NCBI GenBank assembly: GCA_023101885.1 | Contig: JALPQD010000387.1 | Location: forward strand, 1,747,223-1,811,222 | Direction: 5' to 3' | Length of the DNA stretch: 64,000 bases | Origin: Typhlomys cinereus | Lineage: Eukaryota > Chordata > Mammalia > Rodentia > Platacanthomyidae | Shown here: positions 22,344 to 35,085 of the stretch, piece after piece | Position numbering within the stretch: position 1 is the stretch's first letter | Layout of the letters: every line of letters starts with the position of its first letter | The notes under the pieces: model-generated | Databases searched by the model: none | What the model saw: only the letters and a program-made list of their open reading frames with translations | What the model was told of the DNA's origin: nothing | Position numbers and translations under genes: made by a program

Positions 22344-25300
22344 CGCCGCAGCCAGAAGGAAGAGCGACCAGACAGGACGAGACGAGACGACAGACCAGGC
22401 ACGAACGCAAAGAAAGAAAGAACGAAAAAGAAAGGAGCAGAGAAAGAACGACCCGCCGAGCACGCCCGACACAGACAGGAAGCACCAGGCGCCAGACAAG
22501 AACGGACAGACAGCCACCGAAGAGGGGCAAGAACGACACGCCAGGCAAGGCCCAAGGCCGGCACGCCAGCAGACCAACGAACGAAGACGAACGCAAGAAG
22601 CCAGCCCGCAAGAACGACAGGAAAGACACCCGCCGCCGCAAGCAAAAGAAAGCCGACGCCCCGCCAGCCAGCCCGCAGACAGCAAGACGAAAGACACAGA
22701 CCGACAGCCGCCCGCCACGCCGACCGCCCCGACGCGAAAAGCGGACCGGAAGAAGAACGAAAGCCCCGCCGAGAGACCGCACCGACTAGCAAGGAACGAC
22801 TCAGGCCAAGCAGACCCGCAGAAGCCCCGAACGCAAGAGGACAGAAGGCCAGAGAAGAAAGCCACGGCCCGCCGAGAACGACAAGACCGACAGCACGAGC
22901 GCAAGCAAAGAGACAGGACCGCCCGAACGAACGACCAAGAGACGACTCAAGACGCCACGACGAGCAAGACCGCAAAGACGCCAGAAAGCAGACCTGGAAC
23001 GCCCGACGCGCGCCAGACCGACGAACGCAAGAACGAGCAAACGAAAGCACGCAAGACGGAGCCCGCAACCGAGCCCGCAGAAGAACGAGAACGAACAGCC
23101 CGCGCCAGCAGAAAGAACCGAACGAAAGAAGCGACAGAAAGGACGGGAAACCAGCACAGCTCGCCCCGCAGGCACGCCAGAACAGCAGAACGAGAACGCA
23201 CGCCGCGCCCGACCGCCCGACCGAACTACAGCAAGACGAAGCAGGAACTGCCAGACGCCAGGAACGCAGGACGAGAAGACGCAAGCCAGCGCCCCGAAGC
23301 AAGGCCGAATAAAGCAGCACGCACGCCCCAGCCGCCCGCCGCCAGACGGGACAGAAAACCGCCCCCGAAGCAGGAACGAAGACCGACAACTGACCCGCAC
23401 CGACGAGGAAAGCCGAGGCACGCAGCAAAAGAAAGAAAGCCCAGACCGCACCGCACAAGCAGGGACGAGAGACAGAAAGCCCGACACGAACCGCAAGGAA
23501 AGCGGACCGCAGCACCGCAAGCCCGGACCGCCGACCGCGCGACGAAAGCGCAAGAACGCACGCGCCCAGCAGCCCGCAGCCGGGCAGAAAGAAACGCAAG
23601 CAGCACGCAAGCACGAAACGAAGCTCCCGCAAACGAAAGGAAAAGACCGTAAGAAAAACGCCCACCGCACCCGCCCGCAAGCGAACGACCGGAACCAGCC
23701 CGCGCCCGCAGACCGCACCGAGCAGAACCGACGACAGCCAGACGCAGCCAGCCAGACCGCCGCACGGGAACGAGGACAGAAAGACGCGACCCGCCAGCGA
23801 CAGACAGACGCCCACGCGAACCACCGAAACGGAGACCGAAACGACGAGACAGAAAGGACATACCGACGACAGCCACGCCCGTCGACAGAAAGAACGCAGC
23901 CCGCCGCACGCAAAGCGAACGCCCCAGGCCCGCAAGACGAACGACGAAGCAGCCAAGCGGCCGCCACGCCCGAGCCACGCAGGACGCGCCGGCAAGAAGC
24001 ACCGAAAGGCAAGCACGAACCGCAACGCCCCAGCCCGGGACAGCTGAAGCCCGAAAGGAGCCAAGAAAGCGAAGCCCGGCAGCGAAAGAAGACAAAAGAG
24101 CAGACCGGAGCAAAGGCATGCGCCCTGACGCCCGGCAAAGCACGACCGCCCCGAAAAAACGAACGAACAAGGCCGACCGCAACGGCAAAGAAACGCAGCA
24201 AGCGGAATAGACCGCAGAACACGACAAGAGAAACGACCGCCTCCGCCGCAAGACCGACAGAACGAACGACGCCCGCCGAAGCCAGAGACCGCAGCCAGCA
24301 GGACCGACAAACGAAAGCACGACAGGACCGCAAGAAAGACCGACAGTCAGCAGAAGCCCCAGACAGAAGCGCCGAACGACCGCCCGCGCCCGCAAGAAAT
24401 GAAAGGAACCAGGACACGCAGGCCAGAGAAAAAAGAGCATGACCGAACGACACGAACAGCACGAGGGCAACGAACGACAGGCACGACCCGCGCACGAACG
24501 AAAGACCGCCCCGACAAGACACGACAGACTCAGACACGAATGAAGAAAGAAAGCCACGAACGAAAGAAGGAGCCAAGAAAGAGGCCAGAACGCCCGAGAA
24601 ACGACCCGCATGGACCGACAACGACCGAGCAGGCCAAGCCCAGCACGAAACCGGAACGTGACCCCGCCACGCCCCGCACGAGCGCAACGAAAGCACTCGA
24701 ACGAAAGAAAGAATGACCGAGCCGAAGAGGAAACCGCAAAGAAACGAAAGAGAAAAGAATCGACAAGACACGCCCCGCCAGACCCGCACGAAACAGAAAG
24801 AAACGACAGCAAGACCGAAAGAAGCCAGCAAGCAAGAAGACCGAAACGGCACGCCAGAAAGACCCGAAGAAGAAGAACGCCAGCCCCCGACCGGAGCAAA
24901 ACGCCGAGAGAACGACCGAACGCCCCGCAAGAACGGAGACCGCCCCGGCCACACGCCCGCCCGCGCCGACCGCACGGCCAGCCCGCCCGCCGACCGACCG
25001 CAGACGACCGCAGAACGAGAAGCCAGAAAGCCAGCCACGACCTCCGCCCGAACGGAACCGAGCACAGACGCCGCAGCCCCGCCGCCCGCCCGCAGAAGAC
25101 GAAAAGCAGGAAAGAACGCCCGACGCCAGACCGCACGCACGAAGCGGCCCCCGACGGAAAAGCCAGCACCGACCGCCCGGCGCGAAAGCCCGCCGACCCA
25201 CAGACAACCAGCCGCCGACCGAGACCGCGCAAGGCGCACAGCCGCAGACGAACGACAGGAGACCGAAAGCCGACGACGCACCGCACGCCAGGATACGGAC

Positions 25301-26920
25301 AACGAAAGAGGAAGCCCGGCGCCGGACCGCAAGCGGCCTGGCCCTGCCGAAAGAACTGAAGAGAACGAACGCCGCACCCGCCCGCAAAGCAACAGCACGG
25401 CAGCACAAGCGAAGCACGCAGAAAGAACGCCCGAACGAAGCAAGACGACCGCCCGCCGACCGACCTCGCCCGAACGCCCGAAGGCCGAGAAAGCGAGTCA
25501 GCCGGGCACGGAAGCAAGCAAAAGAAAACAAGACGCACGGCGCGGCACGACAGCAGGGGACCCGAACGGAGCCCGCAGCCAGGCAGACAAGCAACGAAAG
25601 AGAAAGACAGAACGCCGACAGCCCCGAGCCCGACAAGGCACCGCCACGCCCAGCAAGCACGGCCCAACGCCAAGCCGGAAGAACGACGGGGACGCCAACA
25701 GCCCCAGCCCGAACGACGAAAGACCCGCAGACCCGAATGGCCAGCCCCGCGCCATAAGCACAAAGCCGACCGAAGCCGCGCACCGACCGACGAACGACAG
25801 CCCCGCACCGACCGCCCGACCGGCCGAAGACCGAGCACGAAGAAGAAGACAGACAGCAAGCACGACCGCCCAGCACGGGCGCCGAAAGGCCCGAAGCACG
25901 CCCCCGCCCGCGCGGACAGACCCAGAAGAACGACGCGCCCGACGCCCGGCAGACGAACGAACGATACGACAGCCGCCGCGAAGAACGACGGCCGACCCGA
26001 CCGCCGACAAGAAAGCAACCGCGCGCCCGCCGCGAAACGAACCGAACGAACCGAAACGCAACGCAAAGCCCGACGCAAGCCGCAAGCAAGACTCGCCCGC
26101 CCGCAGGGACCGAACGAAGAAAGAGAAAGAAAAGAACAGACCGACCCCGACACGACAGATGAAAGCAGGCACGGCACGACCGAAAGACAGCACGAAAACG
26201 CCAGCCCGCCCGACCGCAGCCCGGCGGCCGACACGAAAGGAAAGCGGACGCCGGCGAACCGAGCAGGCCAGCCGACCAGGACGCCCGCCCACATCCGCCG
26301 ACGCGCAAAGAAACGCCAGCAAGCCGAACGGAACGCACCGCCCGCAGCAGCAAAGACCGCCGACCGCCCCAGGCCGAGCGCAGAAAGACAAGAGAGCCAC
26401 ACGCCCGGCCAAGCGAAACAGGAAAGAAAGAAAAGACAGCCGAAGACACCAGCAGGCCGACAGAGGATGACAAGAAAGCGCCGCCGCCCGAACGACGACA
26501 AAGAGCACGAAGAACGAACAGAAGGAAGGATAGCCCCGCCCTAGAAAATGACGGAAGGGAAAGGCGCCGGAGGCCGGCCAGATCAGGAGGAAGCCGGAAG
26601 GCAGGAAGGCCGAAGGAAGGCCAGCTGGACGGCAGGCTAGACCGCCGTAGGCACGGCCGGACCGGCCGGGAAGGCGGGCAAGGAGGGACCGGCCGGCAGG
26701 CCGGCGGGGGGCAGCGGAAGGCGGAAGGACCGGAAGGAGGCGGCCGGCCTGGGCCGGCCGGCCGGAGCGCCGGACGAAGCAGCACCGAATAAGAAAAACC
26801 AATTAAAAGACGCAGAAAGGAAGAAGAACGAACGACCGCCCGCCAGCGCCACGCCGAAAGCGGACGAAAGAAGGACGCGACAACCAGGCACCGAACGAAC
26901 GCGCCAGCGGCGCCCCCGCA
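22344..26920. other. T-depleted anomalous block
   Basis: There is no T at all from 22344 to 22786, and only four T in the 660 bases 22381-23040. T stays rare to about 26920. Short words such as GAACGA, ACGAACG and CGCAAG recur without a fixed period. CpG is very frequent, unlike flanking DNA. No interspersed repeat crosses it. The giant open frames (to 1,091 residues on minus, 585 on plus) exist only because TAA, TAG and TGA need T on plus or A on minus. Their translations are Arg/Ser/Leu/Phe-rich (minus) or Arg/Thr/Lys/Pro-rich (plus) with no domain. This is most likely a base-calling or assembly artefact. Confidence 0.9.
26520..26780. repeat. GGCC/CCGG-rich sub-block
   Basis: Within the T-poor block the word use changes to GGAAGGC, GGCCGGCC and CCGGCCGG, with many short self-complementary words. 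The change is sharp and has no element boundary. Confidence 0.75.
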
Positions 26921-29900
26921 TCCTCGTCGGTTTTCAGGCGAGTCCCTCTGCATTCTGTTACAATTGACCACATCCCTCTTGTTTGTAGTTAGGAATTTGC
27001 TGGTTCGCTCATTCTCTGGCGCATGCACGTTGCGTCACCGCATTTTTAGATTTTGTCTTTTTTTGCCCCTCCCAATTTTGCCCTGTAATCGTCTTTGGCT
27101 TGCCCCGGATCACTGCGGCCTTATATCTTTACTTCCATTTCTTCATTGCAATCCTTCAACTTTTATTCCATTTTCTTATCTTTTCCTTTTTCCTTCCATT
27201 GTTCTTTTGTTTGTCTCCCCTTCCGTTAGCTTTCTTTGCTTCCTTCTGCTTTTGTGCTCGGGACTGCTTTCGGCCTGACTTTTTACGACCCTTTGTTTCT
27301 CCCTTAGGCATGGTTCGTCTTTTTGTTGTGTGAACCATCGCACTTCAGGACGCAAGGTTTTTATGTGCTTCGGTTCAGCGCGGGCTCGCGTTCATCTGGC
27401 GCTGGCAGGGAACGCCTCTTGCCGGTTCAAGTTAGTTTCCTAACGGTTCCTTACTATTGAACCCCCACATGGGCTCCTCTTCCTCCCTGGTCTGTGGGCG
27501 GGCCTCTTACCTTCACCCATGATGGTCTGCCTCTCTGGTGTTCCTTTATTCACTTTTTTCAATCCCCTCTGTTTTACTTTTGTCTTTTTTGTGCTATAGG
27601 CCTCTGGGGATTTGTTCTTTTTGACCCATTTATTCCCTTCTCCTTTCGGTTTCGCTCTTCTTTCTTTCCTCAGTGAACCTCCTGCTTATGTCGAGTTCGT
27701 CCGCTTGGCCTGTTCTCTTTTAGGTTCTGCCTTGTTCTCTCCCTTTCCTATAACTCTCTGGGTCTTTCCGCTTTTTCTCTTTGTCTTCTGTTTGTTCCTT
27801 CCTTTTCCGCCATTGCCCGCGTACCACTTCCTTTCTCCTCTCTTTTTCCTTTTTTTGTTTTTTGCATTGTTTGCCCCACAAAACTCCTACTCTTTTGTTC
27901 CTCCTTTTTTTTTTTTCTTTTGTATCAGACGCTTCCTATCTTTTTATTTTCCTGTGACTTGATTCTTATCTATCTACATCTCTTTTGCCTTTTTTCTTGT
28001 TTGCCCTCATTTCCCTTGTTTTCTGTCTCCCTGACATCCTTTTTCGTTTGCATTTTCTGGCTATATTTGGTATCATTCTATGTCATTTGTCACTTTCGTG
28101 TTGTTTTCTGCTCCTATCACCTTTACGTTTGATAGTTATTCTTGTTTTTCCTCTAACCCTGTTTTTTTCTTTCTCCTACCGTTTCGTGCTAATTCTTCCT
28201 CCGTATTTTCTTTGTTAATCAGTGTTCCATATTTATCTGTGTTATACTTTTTTCATCCTTCTTTTATTTCCCTTACTTCCACATCCGGCACGTGGTTTTT
28301 TTTTTGTCTATTTTGCGACCTTTTTCCTTCTTCCTTTCTTTTCTCCCATTTCCCCCTTATATCATTTAATTTGTGGTTTTTGTCCTTTTTGTTGGGTCCA
28401 CTTCTATCGCACCGTCTTCCAGTTATTCCATCTTCCTTGTTCACGGTTGTCACTTGGTCTTGTCCGTCTTTTTTCCAGAGTTTACCGACCATGGTCTTTT
28501 GAATTTTTTCCAACTAAACCTTTGCTGCCTTTTCCTCATGCCGCCGAGGATTGTGCATCCTTGGTTCCCTTTCCTTTCTGCATGCTTGTCGTTGTTCACT
28601 TCTGTCTTTTGACATACAATTTTTCACTCACACATCCATGTTAAAATCGGTACTCCTTTTTTTCTAATCATTGGATGCTGTTTTTTTTTTCGCTGTTCCT
28701 TTTCCCCCCTTTTCACTTTTCTCTCCATTTTCCATTTTTGGTTAGTTTTCTCTCCTACACCCTTATAATCTTTCTGAATTGGGCTTTGCCTTATTCTTTT
28801 GATTTTTCGACCCTTTTCTTGCCTCTTCCTTCTTCTTCTTCGGTTTTCTTCTTTCGGATTGCCCTTCCCCCCACCCTTCTCTTTCACCGGTTTGAGTTAT
28901 GGCTTATCACCTATTTTCCCTTATTTTGTTCTAGCCTTTTTATTCCTGCCTTAAGTTTCCCCTCCTGTCTCTCGTTCGTTGCAAACTCTGTCCACATAAG
29001 TGTGGGGAACTTTCCCACTCCATTCGTTGGCCGCCTTTCTGTTTGCACCATCTGCCATTTTTTTCATTTCTCACTTTCTCCCTCCCCGCTGCGGTTCGTT
29101 TCCCCGACTCTATTTCCGCTGGCCCCGTGTTCCCCGCGCTGTTCTTCTTGTTCAGCGTTCCCTGATACCCTCATGGCTCACCACCTTTCCGTTTCTCTAT
29201 AAGTTGTTCCTTGGCTACAGCCTTTCGGCCAGCGTTTATTACTGTCTCATTTTTATCACGGAATGCCCCCAACACCCACCGTGCGCCCGCTGGCTGTGCT
29301 GCTTAGGTCTGACCTTCTCCGAAAGCGCTCGGCGTGTCCTGCCTCTTGGCGCCCTCGTGTCCTCGTCCCAGCGACGAGCTGTTCAGCCTCTTTGCACTTG
29401 ATTTTGTTTTTTTTTCTCGCGGCTCTTAATCGGTCTGCGATTCTCATTGCCCCTGGTGCTCACTCTACTTACTCCTTTTTTCTTTGTCTTTCTGGCGGTC
29501 TGGGGCCCAAAGACGCCGACGTGGCACTTCTCCCCTTTTAATCCTGGCTGTTTTTGGCCAGTTCTCTTTCCGGTCTACGCCGTCCCCCGGGCACCCTCCG
29601 GCTTCTTATTGCCTATGGCCTTCAGGACTCCCAGCTTTTATTGCTGTTTTCCTCTCATCGACCTTGCGGCCCAACGGTACAAAGGTTTCCACACCCCAAC
29701 CCCACCCCCCCACCCAACCCCCCCGCGGTTTGAGTCTTCCCTATTCAGACGACTTTTTTGACTCTGTACCACACCCTTGATGTGTGTTGTCATTTTGTTT
29801 CTGTTGTTCCCCCTTTTTTGTGTTCTTTGTCTTTTCTTCTTTCCGGTTTTGTTTTTCTTTTTTTATCGGTTCTTTTCGTGTTCTTTTTCATTCTGTTTCT

Positions 29901-29937
29901 GCTGTGCTCCTTTTTTTTTCTTCTGTCTTTCTTGTAT
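26921..29937. other. T/C-rich, A-poor anomalous block
   Basis: Composition flips abruptly near 26920 to pyrimidine-rich DNA. Line 27781-27840 has three A and line 28681-28740 has three A in 60. It is not a tandem repeat. The many open frames on plus (to 175 residues, Phe/Leu/Ser/Pro-rich) are composition shadows. Near 27340-27490 and 29256-29460 the composition is more even, but no gene or repeat is recognisable. Confidence 0.85.
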
Positions 29938-30020
29938 TCTGAGCGGGCGAGCGATGACGAGCGGCGAGGGCGAGCCAGAGCGAGGCGACCTCCGCGCCCG
30001 GGATGGCGCCGCCATATAAC
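29938..30020. other. GC-rich purine islet
   Basis: GAGCGGGCGAGCGATGACGA and CGAGGGCGAGCCAGAGCGAG sit between pyrimidine-rich stretches. This is an 80-base return to a composition like the T-poor block. Confidence 0.7.
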
Positions 30021-30640
30021 TCCGATGCGTGTCGTGGTCATAGACACCCTTTTCGCCGTGGGCTCCTATTCCTCTACCACCCATCGCTGTACTTGCGCAT
30101 CACTCTAACCTCACCACTTCCAGGCTTTTTTTCCGGCGCCCTAAGTGAGACACTCAACTCCAACCCTTCTTAATCATCCTCTCCTATCCTTCTGCTTTGT
30201 GAACCCATCTATGCATCTCTCGACAATGTGCGTGGACCGGTCTTTATTTTTCCTCTGTTTCTTCTCTCCCCCACTATCGACAAACAGGGACTCATCTACG
30301 GCACTCCTTGACATGCCTCAGGCTCGCCTTCTACACCTTGCACCCCCCTACCCAACCATACCACCCACACCCCTGAATGCTCCTCTCTACTTTTGTAGCG
30401 TGCCCTTATTTGTACGAGATGGCCAAACCAAAAGAAGAACAATGCTCTCGACCTCACCTTTTGTCAACAAAGAACACAAGTCCTGTATCCTCTCTATCAC
30501 TGTGATGCACTTCTTCTGTCTGTCTTATACCTTCTTTATTCCTCTGACTGACTGCTTGTTCATTCGTTTTCCCTGCCGGCTCTTCTCTCAACCTTTCCGC
30601 ACTCTATGAGTTACCTCCACCTTCCCTCCTTACACGACAG
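30021..30640. other. C/T-rich transition block
   Basis: A rises while G stays low. No gene is recognised; the 154-residue open frame is low-complexity and family-less. Confidence 0.6.
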
Positions 30641-31740
30641 CCGCGCGTTACCAACAGAAAGACACGCACACTCTCTCCTAATGCAGTAACCCGCCTGCGC
30701 TCTTCCCACTTCCGATACATACTGCTCGCACACACGAAACAATATTCTATTTTCTAATCTTTGCTAATCTTTTCATCTTTTTCCCCCCTTCTATCAATCG
30801 CTGCGCCCCCATTGATCTGATCCTACTGTCGTCATGACTACCCCCTACGGCGAATCCTCACAATACGGAACCAACCATGCCAACTAATATCGCACCACAA
30901 CAATAAACCCTCTACCCAATAAATAACCCTCGACTCCCCCATGTATCCATAATGACACACACCCTATCCACGCTCCCAATTCGTGCCCATCATGACCGCG
31001 TACCCCCAACGCCACACATACCAAAACACACACCACACATCAAAGTAAACAGAAGACAAGCCCAACCCCCCCACACACCTGAGCAACGCTCAAAAACCGA
31101 AAAAAGAAAGGAACAAAAAAGAAATAAACACAAGACAAAAAAGCGTGAAACAACACAAAAGAAGACCAAAAACGAGACACCACACCGAAAAAGGAACAAC
31201 ACCATCCATACAGAAAACACAATCGATAACACACAACCGCAAGACAAGACAAACTCACCCCGAAGCTCCTTCACCAAAGAACCCCATACCCCCCCTAGCT
31301 CCCCAAGCCCCGTGACCCCCCACACCCCCCCCAGATACCCGAACCAACCCACCAACTCCTCAGAACCCACCCCGAAACCACACCCACCAACACCACATGC
31401 CTACCCCCCCACCCCACCCTTTCCCCAACCCCCACCACACCCTCGTATCGACCCCCCCCTCCGTGACTCACCACCACTACCTTTTCTTTTGTCACCCACT
31501 AGCGTCCATCTTCACTACCCCCCCCCACCTCTGCCTCTGTCTTACACAACAGCTCACCCCACCCTTTCGTCATACATCCTCACCTACCCCCCCTCCTAAC
31601 GCCACACCCCATCCGCCTACCAACCTCTCCTGCCCCCTGCTCTCGCCCACACCACACAGCAAACCAGCAGGCACCCCCCCCTTACCCCCTGCTTAGACCC
31701 CCCACCCCACCCCACTCACCATCCTAGTCACCACCCCAAT
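30641..31740. other. C/A-rich, G-depleted anomalous block
   Basis: For example 31381-31440 contains a single G. CCCCCC and CACACC words dominate. The 215-residue plus open frame (30952-31599, Pro/Thr/His/Lys-rich) reflects this bias. Confidence 0.85.
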
Positions 31741-31855
31741 CGCCGTTTTCCGGATCCAATGACGCACAATGCCTACCTGCTCCGTACGTCCTTCGGGCAG
31801 CCCAACCGCGCCACCACCCAATCTTGCTACACTCTAACTCTGCTTATGTGCACTA
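31741..31855. other. Transition back to normal composition
   Basis: Mixed sequence with CGGATCCAATGACGCAC and CGTACGTCCTTCGGG. Normal AT-rich mammalian composition resumes by about 31856. Confidence 0.5.
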
Positions 31856-32209
31856 CAGAAAGAATAATAAACAATGTCCACATGTGGTAAGATCAAGAAA
31901 CAGAAAAAAGGTGCTAGACAAATACCAGTTATAAAATTATAAAAGTAAAACAAAAAACTTTCAGAGAAATTACAGATATAGAACAATTTTCTAATTATAC
32001 AACAGCAATTCCTATGCTTTAAGTATAGTGATCATGAGGAAAAGCTCAAAGTGGCTAAGAAAAGTCTTCTAGCCATCTTGAAGTTCATATGTTCAGTAAT
32101 TTTCCCACTTATGGTCCAGGAACTATGCCTGAATTTAAAGTGTTGGCATCATATATGATATGGTACATGAAAACAGCTGGCAGAAATGCACAAAGGGTAA
32201 TTTATTTGT
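31856..32209. other. Intergenic, nothing recognised
   Basis: Normal composition with no element identified. Confidence 0.4.
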
Positions 32210-32775
32210 TTTTGGAAGATTTACAATTTATTCAATTTTTTTAGTGTTTCCTGTAGGCATACACTGAATTTATACACTTTCACTTCCTATTATCTAATCT
32301 AAATCTCCTTTTTTCCAACTACAAACCTTCTTTTCCACCAGTCTCTCTCCTATTTCATATCCTTTTCTGTGTGCGTGTCCCACTAAGTTTCATCTAGGTT
32401 TTTATTATTGGCATGTGTCTAGAGGCACAACATAATTTCAGGACATGTATTTCCTTACTTTCATAGTGCTCTTGTAAAGACTAAAGAAGTTCACATACAC
32501 ATAAGGCATCAAGCCCAAATCCAGGCATACAAGCAGTTCCATAGAATTAGTATATCTTCTTTCTTCACTCTATGTGATACTTTGTAAGTATATGCCCCAC
32601 GGCTTCATCACTTCCTGACTGCTTCGTGTAGTAAAAGCATCTTTGAAACATTCCAATGAGGTCTCTCTTTAGCTCCTTCCCCTCATAGACTGATAATTGG
32701 GCTACTATTTCCCATAATCCCTTTCATATATGGTAGTAGTAGGGTTTCTTTCCTAACCTTACTTCATTTTTTTAT
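32210..32775 (-). mobile_element. Old L1 (Lx-like) 3' end, antisense
   Basis: TTATTCAATTTTTTTAGTGT, a pyrimidine stretch with CCACCAGTCTCTCTCC, and CCCACTAAGTTTCATCTAGG resemble the old rodent L1 3' end also seen at 47053-47230. Confidence 0.55.
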
Positions 32776-34663
32776 TGAAAAACATCAAAAGAGTTAGACC
32801 TGGACATGAACACTCTTCTCTTTTGCTATGGCTTTATTTGCTGAGCTTCCTGTAAGATTTTTTTTCTAAAACTAGGCACTGGAGTATCTCAGGTTGTTCT
32901 TTCAATGTTCTCTGCTATGGAAAACACATGAAAATATGAACATTCTATGAAATGGAAACTCTCAGGGATAATTGTGTAAGTTTATGTGTCACATAGTTTT
33001 TCAAAATTTGCACTCCTCATGTTTTTACAGTATAACCATGTGAGGTTTAATATTAAATATTAAGTTAATGGTGAATTATAAAGATAGTCGAGTTCTAAGC
33101 GAATTCTCCCACTGTTTAACAATTTAACACACAATTAGTTCAATCATTTATTTCTTCTGTATTTGCTTTTATTTGAGTATTATCATAATCAGACTAGCAA
33201 TTACCAAAGTCATTCCATATTGAATTGACAAGGTAAGGCAATTAGGCATTGGTGCCTCATTGATACATCGCACTGTCAAACTGTGACAACAGTTGGCAAG
33301 GGTGAACGGTGCCCTGGGATTATTTCTAGAACTCAAATGAGAAGTCTTTCCTTGAACGTGATAGATATTGTTTATAGATCCCTTAAGAAGAAAGTGTCTT
33401 TCTCAATATGACTTAAATGCTTAATCTATGTATTACATACACTGAGAACACTGTCCAGGCTAAACATGTCATGTCCTTTAATTCAATTTATATGCAACTG
33501 GACAAAGAGCTTGCATTCTATCAGCATTTACACATTCAGACATTATGTGTCTCAGTGCAACAGTGTCTGTTCCCATTAGCTGTGGATAATATAGAGTATA
33601 ATTATGTAATATAATCATGTACTGTTATTTGTAGTCTCCTCAGGTAGAAAGGTGCTACTTTATGCCAAATGAACTGTATTAAGCACACTCAGATTCTTTG
33701 TCAATTTGCCAATCGTTAGGTTCTAGGAGTCAGGAATGAAAAGACATAATAGTCTATATATGTGAAATCCCTATTTTCTATGGATTCACAACCTTCTGAG
33801 ATAAATATATCCACTGACCAAATTCAGAACACCACTGTGCCAACTGTAAGATCAAATACATTCTGCATTCCCATCTCTCCTCTATTTCCAATGATTTCTG
33901 TATCATTGTTTTAGGAAGTGGGCCACTTGGTTTCACAGCAGAATGACAGTTTATTTTCCATGAGTGACTAAATACATAGAGGCTGGTGATAAGCTGTGTG
34001 GAAGAAGAAGAGATAAATTTAGAGTAATCCACATGATAATGGCATGTTTTTTGGAGTGATTTTTTATAGTAGTAACCTGGTATCTATGTTAGAAAAGTAA
34101 CAACAGGAAATTATAATTATATCAGACAAAAGAATGATGAGAAATACATTATGTGATTTCTAAGGCACATAGACTTTTGATTTTTCTCTATTAAAAAAAC
34201 TGTACATAAAGCCAATCGCTACGCTCTGAATAGATTTGCTTTCTGTTATTCTGAATTACGAATTCTAACAGAGTACCAAATACTAAATCAGAGAACTGCC
34301 GTGCTGATGATTTCCAGTTGAACAACAAAGCTCACCAAAGAAGACTGAATCTTTTCTCTGCAAACTACTTATGCCATTTACCAACATCACTGAATTACAA
34401 GAATGTGAAATGATATTCTTATTCTAGTAGTTCTATAAACTAGCTGTTTGTTGGGATCTCAGAATATTCCCTAGTTATCATACCTCAAGGAAAGAAATAT
34501 TACTTTGAAGTCAAAGCTCGAAAAAGGAAAAGAAAGTCACAAGATAGAATGTGTACTATATTTAGAAAATATTTATAGTTTTTTCATGTTATCATATGCA
34601 AAAAAATATTCAGTTTTTCAAATTCTATGCAAGTAGATGTTTCCTGAATATGGGCCATCTGAT

Positions 34664-34688
34664 AGAGAGGTCATACAGAAGGTTTTCA
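34664..34688 (+). repeat. 25-bp direct repeat, copy 1
   Basis: Starts AGAGAGGTCATACAG and is identical to 35333-35357. Confidence 0.9.
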
Positions 34689-35065
34689 TCTTATGCAATG
34701 CATAGAGCTAAGGTGGAAAACCTCAGTGCTATGAATATTGAACTTTCATTTCCATTACCTTTTATCACCTTTAAAATGAAAATAATCACAGTTACAGTTT
34801 TAAGTTTTCTGGAAAAGTGACTATTACTCAGGTTTCCCAGAACTTAAAAAATGGAAGGTAAAAACTTCTATTTCAAGTATTGCCTGCTAAAGGCAGCAGC
34901 TCTTGTATCTTATTTTGCTGGAGTAATGAAGTGCCAAGATAGTGACATGCCAGGATATTCATCATAATAAAGAATGGGAACAAGGTTGTAAAGAAGGTTG
35001 GCCCCCAGCTTGTTCCTGACCGATACTTTCTGATCTCTTGGATTCCTGAAAGTGTCCTCCGAGGG

Positions 35066-35085
35066 TTTTTTTTTTTTTTTTTTTT
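35066..35085. repeat. Poly-T run (20 T)
   Basis: Possibly the A-tail of an unidentified antisense retro-insertion to its right. Confidence 0.8.

Noticed and set aside
22344..26920. CpG island or GC-rich first exon
   Set aside because: CpG islands have similar A and T, G and C within a strand. A block with almost no T is not an island, and no exon or splice signal is recognisable.
22264..27028. Very long open frames on the minus strand (up to 1,091 residues) and on plus (585 residues)
   Set aside because: Stop codons need T (plus) or A (minus read-out), which are nearly absent. The products overlap in all frames, are Arg/Ser/Leu- or Arg/Thr/Pro-rich, have no domain, and one runs through the N gap.
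27612..29401. Series of 100-175 residue Phe/Leu/Ser-rich 'membrane proteins'
   Set aside because: They come from T/C-rich composition in all three frames, with no consistent start context or family resemblance.
30952..31599. 215-residue Pro/Thr/Lys-rich open frame
   Set aside because: It is explained by C/A-rich, G-poor composition; stops containing G are rare there.
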